Shown: positions 43,995-52,147 of the stretch, piece by piece
How positions within the stretch are numbered: the stretch's first letter is position 1
Layout: every line of letters begins with the position of its first letter
Source: Cacconaster sp045641345
GTDB taxonomy: Bacteria > Bacteroidota > Bacteroidia > Bacteroidales > UBA932
NCBI GenBank assembly: GCA_045641345.1
Contig: JAZUGR010000021.1
Coordinates: 1-64,000, forward strand
Direction of reading: 5' to 3'
Length of the DNA: 64,000 nt
Position numbers and translations under genes: made by a program
The notes under the pieces: model-generated
Database searches by the model: none
Told to the model about the DNA's origin: nothing
The model's input: the letters and a program-made list of their open reading frames with translations, nothing else

Positions 43995-44002
43995 CAAAAA
44001 TA
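43995..44002 (-). promoter_or_regulatory. -7 promoter box just before the MBL-fold gene
   Basis: The minus strand reads TATTTTTG, matching TAnnTTTG, 4 bases before the ATG at 43990. Transcription would start at or very close to the start codon. It lies back to back with the forward promoter box at 44016-44023. Confidence 0.55.
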
Positions 44003-44015
44003 CGAAAGTTGTTCT

Positions 44016-44023
44016 TAATTTTG
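44016..44023 (+). promoter_or_regulatory. -7 promoter box for the deoxynucleoside kinase gene
   Basis: TAATTTTG matches TAnnTTTG and lies 28 bases before the ATG at 44052, giving a leader of about 24 bases. It is divergent to, and 14 bases from, the -7 box of the MBL-fold gene. Confidence 0.6.
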
Positions 44024-44051
44024 CACACGGAAATCATAAAAACCAAAAGAT

Positions 44052-44666
44052 ATGCACATCGCCATAGCAGGGAATATAGGCAGCGGCAAAACCACACTCA
44101 CCAAGATGCTTGCCGAACGTTTCAAATGGACCCCGAGATACGAGTCCGTGGAGGTCAATCCGTATCTGGCCGATTTCTATAACGACATGGAACGCTGGTC
44201 GTTCAATATCCAGATATATTTCTTGAACAAACGGTTTCTCGACGTGGTCGAGATACATAAGAGCGACGATGTGATAGTGCAGGACAGGAGCATCTACGAG
44301 GATGCCTGCATCTTCGCGCCGAATCTCCACGATATGGGGCTGATGAGCACCCGCGATTTCGAGAACTATTCATCCCTGTTCTCGCTCATGACCTCGCTTG
44401 TCAAGGCTCCCGACCTGCTGATATATCTCCGCAGCTCGATACCCAATCTGGTGGGCAATATCCAGAAGAGGGGCCGCGAGTACGAAAGCGGAATCCGCCT
44501 CGATTATCTCAAGGGGCTGAACACACGCTACGAAAACTGGATTGAAAACTACAAGGACGGCAAACTGCTCATCATCGACGTGGACAGCCTGCGGTTCCAG
44601 GAGAAAAAGGAGGACTTCGCCGTCATCTGCGACAAGATAGAGGCTCTGCTCAACGGCCTTTTCTGA
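44052..44666 (+). CDS. Deoxynucleoside kinase (dAK/dGK-like)
   Basis: The 204-residue product has the P-loop IAGNIGSGKTTLTKML near residue 4-19, the DRSIYEDA motif with catalytic DRS, and the C-terminal ESGIRLDYLKGLNTRYENWI arginine-rich lid of deoxyadenosine/deoxyguanosine kinases. These phosphorylate deoxynucleosides to dNMPs in salvage. Length is typical. It has its own promoter box and ends exactly at the stop of the convergent EnvC-like gene, with no base between the two stop codons. Confidence 0.92.
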   Translation: MHIAIAGNIGSGKTTLTKMLAERFKWTPRYESVEVNPYLADFYNDMERWSFNIQIYFLNKRFLDVVEIHKSDDVIVQDRSIYEDACIFAPNLHDMGLMSTRDFENYSSLFSLMTSLVKAPDLLIYLRSSIPNLVGNIQKRGREYESGIRLDYLKGLNTRYENWIENYKDGKLLIIDVDSLRFQEKKEDFAVICDKIEALLNGLF

Positions 44667-45842
44667 TTATTTCGCCAGCCATTTCTCGGGATTCTGCTTG
44701 GTTGTTCCCTTCCATATCTGGAAGTGGACCTGCGACGTCCCGTTGTCCTCTTCGAGTGAACCCAGAATCTGTCCGGCCTTTACGGCCTGCCCCGATTTCA
44801 CCGTCACTTCGCGCATCTTGCAGTAGAAGGTGTAATATTCTCCGTGACGCACGAGGACGCAGTGGCCGTATCCGGGCATCATTATGACCTGCTTGACTGT
44901 CCCTTCGAATACGCACAGCACCTCGGCATATTTGACGGTGGAGATGGTGATGCCGTTGTTGTCGGGGAGTTTGAGATTTTTATATACCGGGTGGAAATTG
45001 ACTCCGAAATGTTCTGTGATGACGCCTTGCCTCACAGGCCAGGGGATACGGCCCTTGTTCTGCTCGAATTTGCCTGAAAGGGCTGTTTCGGCTACGCTCG
45101 GCCTCTTTTTTGTCTTCTCCTTACTGATGTCGGCTTTCAGTATGCGCTCGATTTCGCTGTTGAGGCGTGCCACCTGCTTCTTCTTGGTTGCGAGCTGTTT
45201 CTGGTATGCCTTCTTGTCGCGCGCTATGCCGGCTATGATGATCTTAGACTCTTTTTCTTCGTCAAGAAGTTTGGTGTATTCCTTTTCGCGGGTTCCCTTG
45301 ATCTTGGCCACTTCCTGCCTGCGGCTCTCGAGAACGGCCTGTTCGTCACTGATTGCTGCCTGAATGTCATTGATGCGCGCCACCTGCCTGTTCACCGCCT
45401 CCGAAAGATCTTTGAGGTAATGCAGCCTCCGATAACCCTGTCCGACGTTTTCGCTGCCGAGGATATACATGAACCATACTTTGGTGCTGCGGTTCTTGTA
45501 CGAGTTGTATATCAGACGGGCGAAATAGGCCTTCAACGTGTCCCTCTGCCGTTCGAGTGCGGCTATTTCTTCGGTTTTTGCATCTATCCCGGAGTCGAGG
45601 CGCACGATTTCCCTGTCGAGATCCTGTATCATAGCCTTGCGGTTTGACACTTTTTTCCGAATCAGCGCCAGGTGCTGCGTGGTTTTCTTCTGCTTTGACG
45701 AAAGCCCCTTGAGCTGCTTGTCGATGAATGAAATCTCCTTTTCTATCTTCTCCTTCTGAGCATTCTTCCTGTCAACGTCCTGCCCGGAGAGCATCAATGC
45801 TCCGGACAGGGATATGACGATGAGGAGGAGGAATTTCTTCAT
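44667..45842 (-). CDS. EnvC-like murein hydrolase activator (degenerate LytM)
   Basis: The 391-residue product has a signal peptide (MKKFLLLIVISLSGALMLSG), a long two-part coiled coil (about 25-250) and a C-terminal LytM/M23 domain. The M23 zinc ligands are mostly lost: the HxxxD box reads NNGIT, the second ligand region reads YCKM, and only the last His, in QVHFQIW, remains. Such domains in EnvC activate amidases instead of cutting peptidoglycan. It lies 4 bases overlapping with the TPR gene upstream, in the yifB-tsaE-TPR operon, so division or septal wall control is likely. Confidence 0.88.
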   Translation of the reverse strand: MKKFLLLIVISLSGALMLSGQDVDRKNAQKEKIEKEISFIDKQLKGLSSKQKKTTQHLALIRKKVSNRKAMIQDLDREIVRLDSGIDAKTEEIAALERQRDTLKAYFARLIYNSYKNRSTKVWFMYILGSENVGQGYRRLHYLKDLSEAVNRQVARINDIQAAISDEQAVLESRRQEVAKIKGTREKEYTKLLDEEKESKIIIAGIARDKKAYQKQLATKKKQVARLNSEIERILKADISKEKTKKRPSVAETALSGKFEQNKGRIPWPVRQGVITEHFGVNFHPVYKNLKLPDNNGITISTVKYAEVLCVFEGTVKQVIMMPGYGHCVLVRHGEYYTFYCKMREVTVKSGQAVKAGQILGSLEEDNGTSQVHFQIWKGTTKQNPEKWLAK

Positions 45843-47554
45843 TTCGCACCGCTTGCTCCAACCTTGCGTTCCTTAAGTTTTTCGTCGATCTTGAGGGAGC
45901 CGTCCCTGTCGAGACTCTTCGCCTGATTCCAGTAGATACGGGCCAGATCGGTTTCGCCGAGGCTATAGAGGACTTCGGCATAATGGTCGAGGACCGCCGC
46001 CTGCTCCTTGCCTCCATAGAGCATCGCATGCTTGAAATGGGCCTTCGCCTCGAGGTCCTGTCCCATAAGGTGGAGTATCCAGGCATAGGTGTCGAGATAT
46101 GTGGGATTGTCGGGCTCCCTTTCAACGCACCGGCGGCTCATTTCGCGCGCTTTCTTGAGATTCTTGCCCTGAAGCGCCATAAAATATGCGTAATTGTTGA
46201 GCAGAAGTGGGCTGTCGGGCACCACCTTCAAGGCTTTCTTGTAGCAGTTGAACGCGTTCTGCCAGTCGCCCAGATAGTAATATGCATCACCAAGAGGGGG
46301 GTAACCGTTCATTATCGTGGCCGAATCGGTCGGGGCATAGGCAATGTATGCCTCATAGTCCCTTATGGCATCTTTGTAGTTGTTTTCCTCCCGTTCTGCG
46401 GAAGCCCTTACCAATAGGGGGTCACGCTGTGACGGGAATCTCTGGAGAAGGATGGTGGAAACCTCCGCCGTGTGCCGCCACGACTTGGAGTAATAGAGCA
46501 GCAGAAGGTACTGGAATCCCACCGTGAAGCTTTCCGGATGGAAGTTCATGTTCTGCATCAGGATCGATGCGGCCTCCACAGGCCTTTCCGTGCGGTAGTA
46601 GTAGAGACCTGTCACGTAATTGATGGTGCTGTCGGCCACGTGCGTTTCCCTTGCGCAGGAGAACAACGAATCCACCTGCGGCAGGAATGCCCTGACGAAT
46701 TGGGGATTCTCCATCACGGTCTGCAGATATTCGGCTTTCGTGCGGGCGGGGATTTCTTCGTTTTTCATAAAATGCCCCATATCCTCGAAATAGAGTCCAT
46801 ATTGCCGCAGACCCTGCCAGCTGTGCGCTCTGCCGAAATAGGCTGCCGGACAGTTGCCGTCCATTTCGATGGCCTCGTTGTAGTAGTTTATGGCCAGACT
46901 GTCGCGGAACATTTTCTGGTATCTGTCACCGAGCATCGTGGCAAGCCTCGGAGTGCGGCACTGCTGATAATATTTTTCGAGTTCCGCGTAAGCCCTGTCT
47001 TCCTTTCCGCCATCCTGCTTTATCATCAGGTCGAGCCTGGTGCAGGCAATCATATCGCTCCTGCCGGCAGCGGCCTCTATCTTGTCGATGCATTTGAGGG
47101 CTCCTTCGATGTCGTTCTGCTTCAGATAGGCCCTGGCCGTATCGAAGTAGAGCGAACTTTTCTTGGGATAGCGACCTATCAGCCCTTCGAGCAGTGGCGT
47201 AGCCAGCTCGCTCCGCCCCGATTCTTCGTAGAACAGGGCGAGCATATAGGTGTACCAGTAGTTGCTTGAATCGAGTTCCACCGCCTTGCGCAGCGATTCC
47301 TCGGCCAGCTCCGCATCACCCTGCCGCCCGTTTTCGTGGAGCAGGCTTCCCATATAGAAGTATGCCGCATCGTTATCTGGATGCAAAGCTATTTCCTTTC
47401 TGAATGTAGAAAGTGCCTTTTCGGCATCGCCTTCGCGATAGTATCTGAGGGCATCGATGAAATCGACGCTCTGGGCTCCGGCTTCCCGGGGGATCAGAAA
47501 TGAGAGGATTAGTACGGCTTTCGCCGCTATGTTTTTCAGAATCGTCTTTCTCAT
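45839..47554 (-). CDS. Secreted TPR-repeat protein
   Basis: The 571-residue product has a signal peptide (cleavage near EAGAQ) and about a dozen tetratricopeptide repeats throughout, such as DAAYFYMGSLLHENGR, YFDTARAYLKQNDIEGAL and PPLGDAYYYLGDWQNAF. It has no recognisable catalytic domain. Such TPR scaffolds in Bacteroidota often organise outer-membrane or peptidoglycan factors. It overlaps both neighbours by 4 bases (tsaE upstream, EnvC-like downstream), so it is tightly co-expressed with them and could be a scaffold for the EnvC-like protein. That partner is inferred. Confidence 0.86.
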   Translation of the reverse strand: MRKTILKNIAAKAVLILSFLIPREAGAQSVDFIDALRYYREGDAEKALSTFRKEIALHPDNDAAYFYMGSLLHENGRQGDAELAEESLRKAVELDSSNYWYTYMLALFYEESGRSELATPLLEGLIGRYPKKSSLYFDTARAYLKQNDIEGALKCIDKIEAAAGRSDMIACTRLDLMIKQDGGKEDRAYAELEKYYQQCRTPRLATMLGDRYQKMFRDSLAINYYNEAIEMDGNCPAAYFGRAHSWQGLRQYGLYFEDMGHFMKNEEIPARTKAEYLQTVMENPQFVRAFLPQVDSLFSCARETHVADSTINYVTGLYYYRTERPVEAASILMQNMNFHPESFTVGFQYLLLLYYSKSWRHTAEVSTILLQRFPSQRDPLLVRASAEREENNYKDAIRDYEAYIAYAPTDSATIMNGYPPLGDAYYYLGDWQNAFNCYKKALKVVPDSPLLLNNYAYFMALQGKNLKKAREMSRRCVEREPDNPTYLDTYAWILHLMGQDLEAKAHFKHAMLYGGKEQAAVLDHYAEVLYSLGETDLARIYWNQAKSLDRDGSLKIDEKLKERKVGASGAK

Positions 47555-47967
47555 TGAAACAGGAGTTTTCGGGTGTTTTCGTCAAGGATCTCGATATTGA
47601 CCTTCAGTGTGTCTTCGGGAAGCAGGTCCTCAATCATTTCGGGCCATTCTACAAGACAAAGGTTGCCGCTGTCGAAATATTCGAAGATGCCGATATCCAG
47701 GGCTTCCTCGATACGGTTGATGCGGTAGAAGTCGAAATGGTAAACCGGTTTCCCGCCGCGGTCGCGATATTCGTTGACGATTGTAAAGGTGGGGCTGGTC
47801 ACCACGTCGTCCACTCCCAAGACCGAGCATAATGCGGTGATGAACGTGGTTTTGCCGGCGCCCATCGAGCCATAGAGGGCGACGACGGTGCCGCTTCCCT
47901 TCTTTTCGAGAAACTCCGCGGCCGCCCGCTGGAGGTCTCCGGTTCCGTTTATGGTAATTTCATTCAT
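47551..47967 (-). CDS. tsaE: tRNA threonylcarbamoyladenosine biosynthesis ATPase TsaE
   Basis: The 138-residue product is TsaE, the ATPase of the t6A37 pathway that works with TsaB/TsaD to modify ANN-decoding tRNAs. The Walker A is LYGSMGAGKTTFI, followed by a TSPTFTIVNEY segment and YHFDFYRI (a classical family motif), and the CLVEWPEM Walker B-like segment. Length is normal. It overlaps the yifB-like gene by 8 bases upstream and the TPR gene by 4 bases downstream. Confidence 0.95.
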   Translation of the reverse strand: MNEITINGTGDLQRAAAEFLEKKGSGTVVALYGSMGAGKTTFITALCSVLGVDDVVTSPTFTIVNEYRDRGGKPVYHFDFYRINRIEEALDIGIFEYFDSGNLCLVEWPEMIEDLLPEDTLKVNIEILDENTRKLLFQ

Positions 47968-49489
47968 ACAAATTGTTGCGGTCGAGGCTTCTGAAGCGCA
48001 CGGCTTCGGCTATATTCTGCAAAGATATAAATTTCTCTCCAGAGAGGTCTGCAATGGTACGCGACAGTTTCAATATGCGGGAGAAGGCCCTGGCCGAAAG
48101 ATTCATTTTGCGGAGTACCTCCTTCAGGTATTCAGTGCCCCGCTCCCCGATATTGCAGTATCTGCGCAGCATTTCGGTATCCATCTGCGAATTGGTGAAG
48201 ATGTTCTCGCCACGGAAACGCTCCGACTGTATCTCCCGCGCCCTGACGATGCGCTCCTTCATAGCATCGCTTGATTCTGAAAAGGAGGTGTCGGTCAGTT
48301 CGTCGGGCCGGGGCTGGGAACACCATATGTGCAGATCCATCCTGTCGAGGAAGGGCCCCGACAGCCTGTTGAGGTAGGCGAGGCGTTGCGACGGGGTGCA
48401 GTGGCAGCGGGAGGTGCCGTCGCCCCAGTATCCGCACGGACAGGGGTTCATCGACGCGATGAGCATCACTGAAGATGGGTAGGTGACTTTGTATCTGGCC
48501 CTTGAGATTGTCACCCTGCCCTCTTCGAGCGGCTGCCGCATGGCATCCAGCACGGCTTTCGGGAACTGGGCGATTTCATCCAGATAGAGCACTCCGTTAT
48601 GGGCGAGTGAGATTTCACCCGGGGTGGAGCAGGCTCCGCCCCCGATTATCGAAACCAGGCTGGCGCTGTGATGTGGTGTGCGGAACGGCCGTTCCCTCAT
48701 CAGACCGCAGCTTCCGCCGTTGCCTGAGATGCTGTAGATGGCGCTGGTCTCTATCGACTCCTCCTTTGTCATTGGAGGCAGGATTGTGGGCAGGCAGGAG
48801 GCCATCATCGACTTGCCGCTGCCCGGATTGCCGATGAGAATGCACGAGTGGCCTCCGGCAGCTGCAATTTCAAGGCCGCGCCTCGCTTCGAACTGACCTT
48901 TCACATACTTGAAATCATTGTGCCGCCTCTCCACAGGCCGCTTTCTGCCGGAGGGTCTTACCAGCAGCCTTGCAGAATCATCCTCGCCCGAGAGAATCTC
49001 GATCACGTCGGAAAGAGCGTCAACCCCATACACTTCCAGGCCTTCGATATCCACGGCCTCGAATGCGGATTCCCTCGGAAATATGCATCCCTTGAATCCG
49101 CTTTCCCTGGCGTGGCAGGCTATGGGCAGACATCCGTTCACCGGCCTCACCCTGCCGTCGAGCGACAATTCGCCCATAATTATGAATTCTCCGCACCGGG
49201 GCACCCGGATTTGCCCGGATACGGCCAGAAGCCCGATGGCGATGGGCAGATCGTAGCCCGATCCCTCCTTGCGCAGGTCGGCCGGGGCGAGGTTGAAGAG
49301 AATGCGGCGGCCCGGGATGCGGTATCCGTAGCCGAGCAGGGCGGTTGTGACCCTTAACAGACTCTCCCTGACGGCGATGTCGGGCAAACCTACAATGCGG
49401 ATGCCGACCCCTTCGGAACAGTCGGTCTCTATTGTCACCGTGGTGGCATCAATGCCGGTGCAGGTGGCACAATAAGTCTTGAATTGCAT
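47960..49489 (-). CDS. comM: YifB/ComM-family Mg-chelatase-like AAA+ ATPase
   Basis: The 509-residue product has an N-terminal Lon-protease-like (ChlI) domain, a central AAA+ domain with Walker A LIGNPGSGKSMMA and Walker B VLYLDEI, and a C-terminal domain with a zinc-type CPCGYWGDGTSRCHC segment. ComM/YifB is a helicase that promotes branch migration during natural transformation, though it is widely kept in non-competent bacteria. Start MQFKTYCATCTG is as in the family. It is the first gene of the operon with tsaE (8-base overlap). A weak -7-like box TATCTTGG lies 9 bases upstream. Confidence 0.93.
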   Translation of the reverse strand: MQFKTYCATCTGIDATTVTIETDCSEGVGIRIVGLPDIAVRESLLRVTTALLGYGYRIPGRRILFNLAPADLRKEGSGYDLPIAIGLLAVSGQIRVPRCGEFIIMGELSLDGRVRPVNGCLPIACHARESGFKGCIFPRESAFEAVDIEGLEVYGVDALSDVIEILSGEDDSARLLVRPSGRKRPVERRHNDFKYVKGQFEARRGLEIAAAGGHSCILIGNPGSGKSMMASCLPTILPPMTKEESIETSAIYSISGNGGSCGLMRERPFRTPHHSASLVSIIGGGACSTPGEISLAHNGVLYLDEIAQFPKAVLDAMRQPLEEGRVTISRARYKVTYPSSVMLIASMNPCPCGYWGDGTSRCHCTPSQRLAYLNRLSGPFLDRMDLHIWCSQPRPDELTDTSFSESSDAMKERIVRAREIQSERFRGENIFTNSQMDTEMLRRYCNIGERGTEYLKEVLRKMNLSARAFSRILKLSRTIADLSGEKFISLQNIAEAVRFRSLDRNNLYE

Positions 49490-49571
49490 TTTTTGTTTCC
49501 AAGATAGCCATCTTCAGTATGGCAGGCAATACGTGTGACGACCGCCGGAGGAAACAACCGATTTACAAAAA

Positions 49572-50069
49572 TCACTGCAGGATTTTTTCCCACTCGCCCA
49601 CCTCCATATCGCGCACCGTGCCCTTTTCGATTTTGAACCGCAGGGCGGTCTGCACCTTGTGGAATCCGAAACTTCCGGCGGCCCCGGGGTTGAGCACGAG
49701 CATATTGAAACGTTTGTCGTTCATTACCCTGAGAATGTGGGAGTGGCCGCAGACGAAAATGTCGGGGCGGTACGAGACGATCATCTGCAAGGCCTTGCAG
49801 TCATAGTGCCCGGGATAGCCGCCTATGTGGGTCATCAATATCCTCCGCCCCTCGATTTCCATCGTCTGCACGGGCGGATAGCATCTGCGTATCACGTCGC
49901 CGTCACAATTGCCATAGACTCCGGTGAGAGGTTTCCATCCGGCCATTTCGTCGGCAGTTTCGATATTGCCGAAATCACCGGCGTGCCAGATGGCGTCGAC
50001 CGGAGATAGGAACTGCTTTATCCTCGGGTCGGCAAGGGAGTGCGTGTCGGATACGAGTCCTACGTACAT
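49572..50069 (-). CDS. YfcE/MJ0936-type metallophosphoesterase
   Basis: The 165-residue product is a small two-metal phosphoesterase. Motifs in order are GLVSDTHS (DxH), HAGDFGN (GDxxN-like), GNCDGD (GNCD, GNHD/E variant) and GHSH at the C-terminal half. It is probably a phosphodiesterase with broad activity on small esters; the natural substrate is unknown. It starts 4 bases after the PagL-like gene, so the two are co-transcribed. Confidence 0.92.
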   Translation of the reverse strand: MYVGLVSDTHSLADPRIKQFLSPVDAIWHAGDFGNIETADEMAGWKPLTGVYGNCDGDVIRRCYPPVQTMEIEGRRILMTHIGGYPGHYDCKALQMIVSYRPDIFVCGHSHILRVMNDKRFNMLVLNPGAAGSFGFHKVQTALRFKIEKGTVRDMEVGEWEKILQ

Positions 50070-50073
50070 TGCG

Positions 50074-51312
50074 TCAGATTTTTACCCCCACGCCGAATTC
50101 AAGCATTTCGGCCCTTGTGAAATAGTGCGATTTGCAGGTCATCGACAGGAACATTCCGCCGAGGGCGGGGAAGTCGTAGCGGAGTCCTATGCGCTGGTAG
50201 CTCCAGCTGAGCTGCTCCTGAATCCCGTAATGTTTGAACAGGTACACCCCGACGGCGCAGGTGATGGAGAAATTGCCATAATGAAAATTCTGTATGAGGC
50301 TGATGCCCATGCTGAAGGGGTTGTAGCCTCCGCAATTTTTCACCGCTTCCTCCCCATGCAGTATGATGTCGCATTCACGAAGGCGGTCCATATATTCGCG
50401 GGTGGTGAGGAACGTGTCGAACCCTATGCCGGAAGAGAACTTGAGCGCATACCGGTAAGTGGCGTTGAACGAAGCGAAGAACTTGGGCCATGCGGGCATG
50501 TTGTTCACTTTCTGGTCAGGGTCTTCCGGAGCGTCGTGAAAGGCTTCCCACTCCGTGTTGCAGTGGTGGATGCCGCCTCCCGCCTGGATGTTGTACGATA
50601 TCTTGCGCTCGAATTCGTCTTTCATCGTGTGGGTGGTCTGCTTTGCCTGAGGTGCGCTGGCGTAATAGCGCACCGACACTTCCGCACCGGCTTCGTTGAG
50701 GCCGAAGTTGGGGAATGCCAGGCGGCCTACGGAGTGATGCCTCAAATTGCCTTTGAGGGCAAGTTCGACGTTGGGGACGGGACGCCACTTGACATACAGG
50801 CCACCCCCGATGCAGAAAGTGGCCGAAGAGCCGAAGATGATATTGTTGGGGTTATTCACCGGGTCGAACTTCGATGCGTTGAACCCGAGCCCGAACTTCA
50901 GGTCGTAGCCGACGGAGAATCCCGTGGTTTTGTAGAAATCCCTTTCGAAGAATCCGTATACCGACACCATATCCTTCAGGAATGCGTTTTCCTGATATGG
51001 GATGGTATGCAGACCCGACCACGTCACTCCGAATCCGACGGTAGGCCAGTTGTAGGCTTCGGCGAATTTGCCGGAATTCGTCGGTTTGGTGCTGTAGGCC
51101 ATCTGCAGGGTGGCCTGCGGATAGTTGGTGGGCCCGGCAAAGAACTGGTCGGCGGTGGGAAAGGTGCCGAACACATGGCTGAATCCACCGCTTGCCGACA
51201 CGCCCCAGTCACGGCTCTTTTCCTCTGCCGCAAGGGAGGGTGCACAAAGCTGCACGACGGCTGCGATGACGGCTGTTCTTACAAAAATCGTATATTTGCC
51301 CGTTGTTATCAT
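50074..51312 (-). CDS. PagL-like acyloxyacyl hydrolase family outer-membrane protein
   Basis: The 412-residue product has a signal peptide (cleavage near SLAAE) and a beta-barrel-like body. In the middle it carries the lipid A deacylase signature: His192-x-Ser194 in the pattern RHHSVGR, followed by PNFGLN (201-206), as in PagL and its Bacteroidota relatives, where the HxS pair is catalytic. It is about twice as long as Pseudomonas PagL (about 150 residues), with a C-terminal barrel-like extension. It could trim lipid A or another acylated lipid. It sits upstream of the metallophosphoesterase and diverges from rsmE. Confidence 0.75.
   Translation of the reverse strand: MITTGKYTIFVRTAVIAAVVQLCAPSLAAEEKSRDWGVSASGGFSHVFGTFPTADQFFAGPTNYPQATLQMAYSTKPTNSGKFAEAYNWPTVGFGVTWSGLHTIPYQENAFLKDMVSVYGFFERDFYKTTGFSVGYDLKFGLGFNASKFDPVNNPNNIIFGSSATFCIGGGLYVKWRPVPNVELALKGNLRHHSVGRLAFPNFGLNEAGAEVSVRYYASAPQAKQTTHTMKDEFERKISYNIQAGGGIHHCNTEWEAFHDAPEDPDQKVNNMPAWPKFFASFNATYRYALKFSSGIGFDTFLTTREYMDRLRECDIILHGEEAVKNCGGYNPFSMGISLIQNFHYGNFSITCAVGVYLFKHYGIQEQLSWSYQRIGLRYDFPALGGMFLSMTCKSHYFTRAEMLEFGVGVKI
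51291..51298 (+). promoter_or_regulatory. -7 promoter box for rsmE
   Basis: TATATTTG matches TAnnTTTG 56 bases before the rsmE ATG, inside the first codons of the divergent PagL-like gene. No -33 element was found, so this is a weak call. Confidence 0.4.
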
Positions 51313-51337
51313 ATTTGTTTGAGAATAGTTCCGATAA

Positions 51338-51345
51338 CAAAGATA
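51338..51345 (-). promoter_or_regulatory. -7 promoter box for the PagL-like gene
   Basis: The minus strand reads TATCTTTG, 25 bases before the ATG at 51312. It lies in the 42-base space between the two divergent start codons. Confidence 0.55.
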
Positions 51346-51354
51346 AAGAAAATA

Positions 51355-52083
51355 ATGGAGCTTTTTTATTCCCGCGAAATCATATCCGGATTACTTGTGC
51401 TCGACGGTGAGGAGTCCAACCACTGCATAAGGGTGCTGCGGCACAGGGAGGGGGATGTCATCAACATAATTGACGGTTGCGGAACCCTCTATGAATGTGA
51501 AATTACGTGCGCTGATGCGAAGGCCGTGGCTTTCCGCATATTGGAGCGCCGTCCGGGATACGGTGCGCATCCCTATGTGCTGCAGATGGCCGTGGCTCCC
51601 CCGAAGAATATCGACAGATTCGAATGGTTCGCCGAAAAGGCCACCGAGATAGGAGTCGATGAAATAACGCCGCTCTCCGGCGATTATTCGCTTCGCAGGG
51701 ACTTCCGGAGCGACCGTATCGGAAGGATTCTCGTATCTGCCGCCAAGCAGTCGCACAAGGGGGCGGTTCCGGTATTGGACGGCATTGTGGGTGTAAGGGA
51801 TTTCATAGCATCCTGCAAAGGGGTTGACGCACTGAAATTGATTTGTTTCTGCGGTCAGGTCGAAAGCCTCGGGGCTGAAAAGAAGCCGATTACCGAATGC
51901 CTGTCGTCCATGGCCGGAAGGAAGGTGATTGTAATGATAGGCCCGGAAGGGGATTTCTCGCAGGAGGAGGTTGCCGCGGCCGTTGCCGCCGGATGGCAGG
52001 TTACCTCGCTTGGAGAGAGCCGCCTCCGCATCGAAACTGCGGCCTTGACAGCCGTGGCTGCGGTTTATCTTGAGAACATGTGA
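51355..52083 (+). CDS. rsmE: 16S rRNA (uracil-1498-N3)-methyltransferase
   Basis: The 242-residue product (start 51355, MELFYSREI) methylates U1498 of 16S rRNA. It is a SPOUT-family enzyme with an N-terminal PUA-like part and a C-terminal knot. The knot motifs are IGPEGDFSQEEVAAAV and LGESRLRIETAALTAVAAV at the end, as in the family. A much longer open frame starts upstream at 49924 on the antisense of other genes and was rejected. It is followed 64 bases later by alaS. Confidence 0.95.
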   Translation: MELFYSREIISGLLVLDGEESNHCIRVLRHREGDVINIIDGCGTLYECEITCADAKAVAFRILERRPGYGAHPYVLQMAVAPPKNIDRFEWFAEKATEIGVDEITPLSGDYSLRRDFRSDRIGRILVSAAKQSHKGAVPVLDGIVGVRDFIASCKGVDALKLICFCGQVESLGAEKKPITECLSSMAGRKVIVMIGPEGDFSQEEVAAAVAAGWQVTSLGESRLRIETAALTAVAAVYLENM

Positions 52084-52147
52084 CGAAAATTTGTTATTTT
52101 CGCAGTTTGATATAGAATGGTCCGACAAAGGACAAAAGAGATACGAT

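Noticed and set aside
49924..51354. Long N-terminal extension of the rsmE frame
   Set aside because: The extension is opposite the PagL-like gene and the family starts at MELFYSREI; the true start is 51355.
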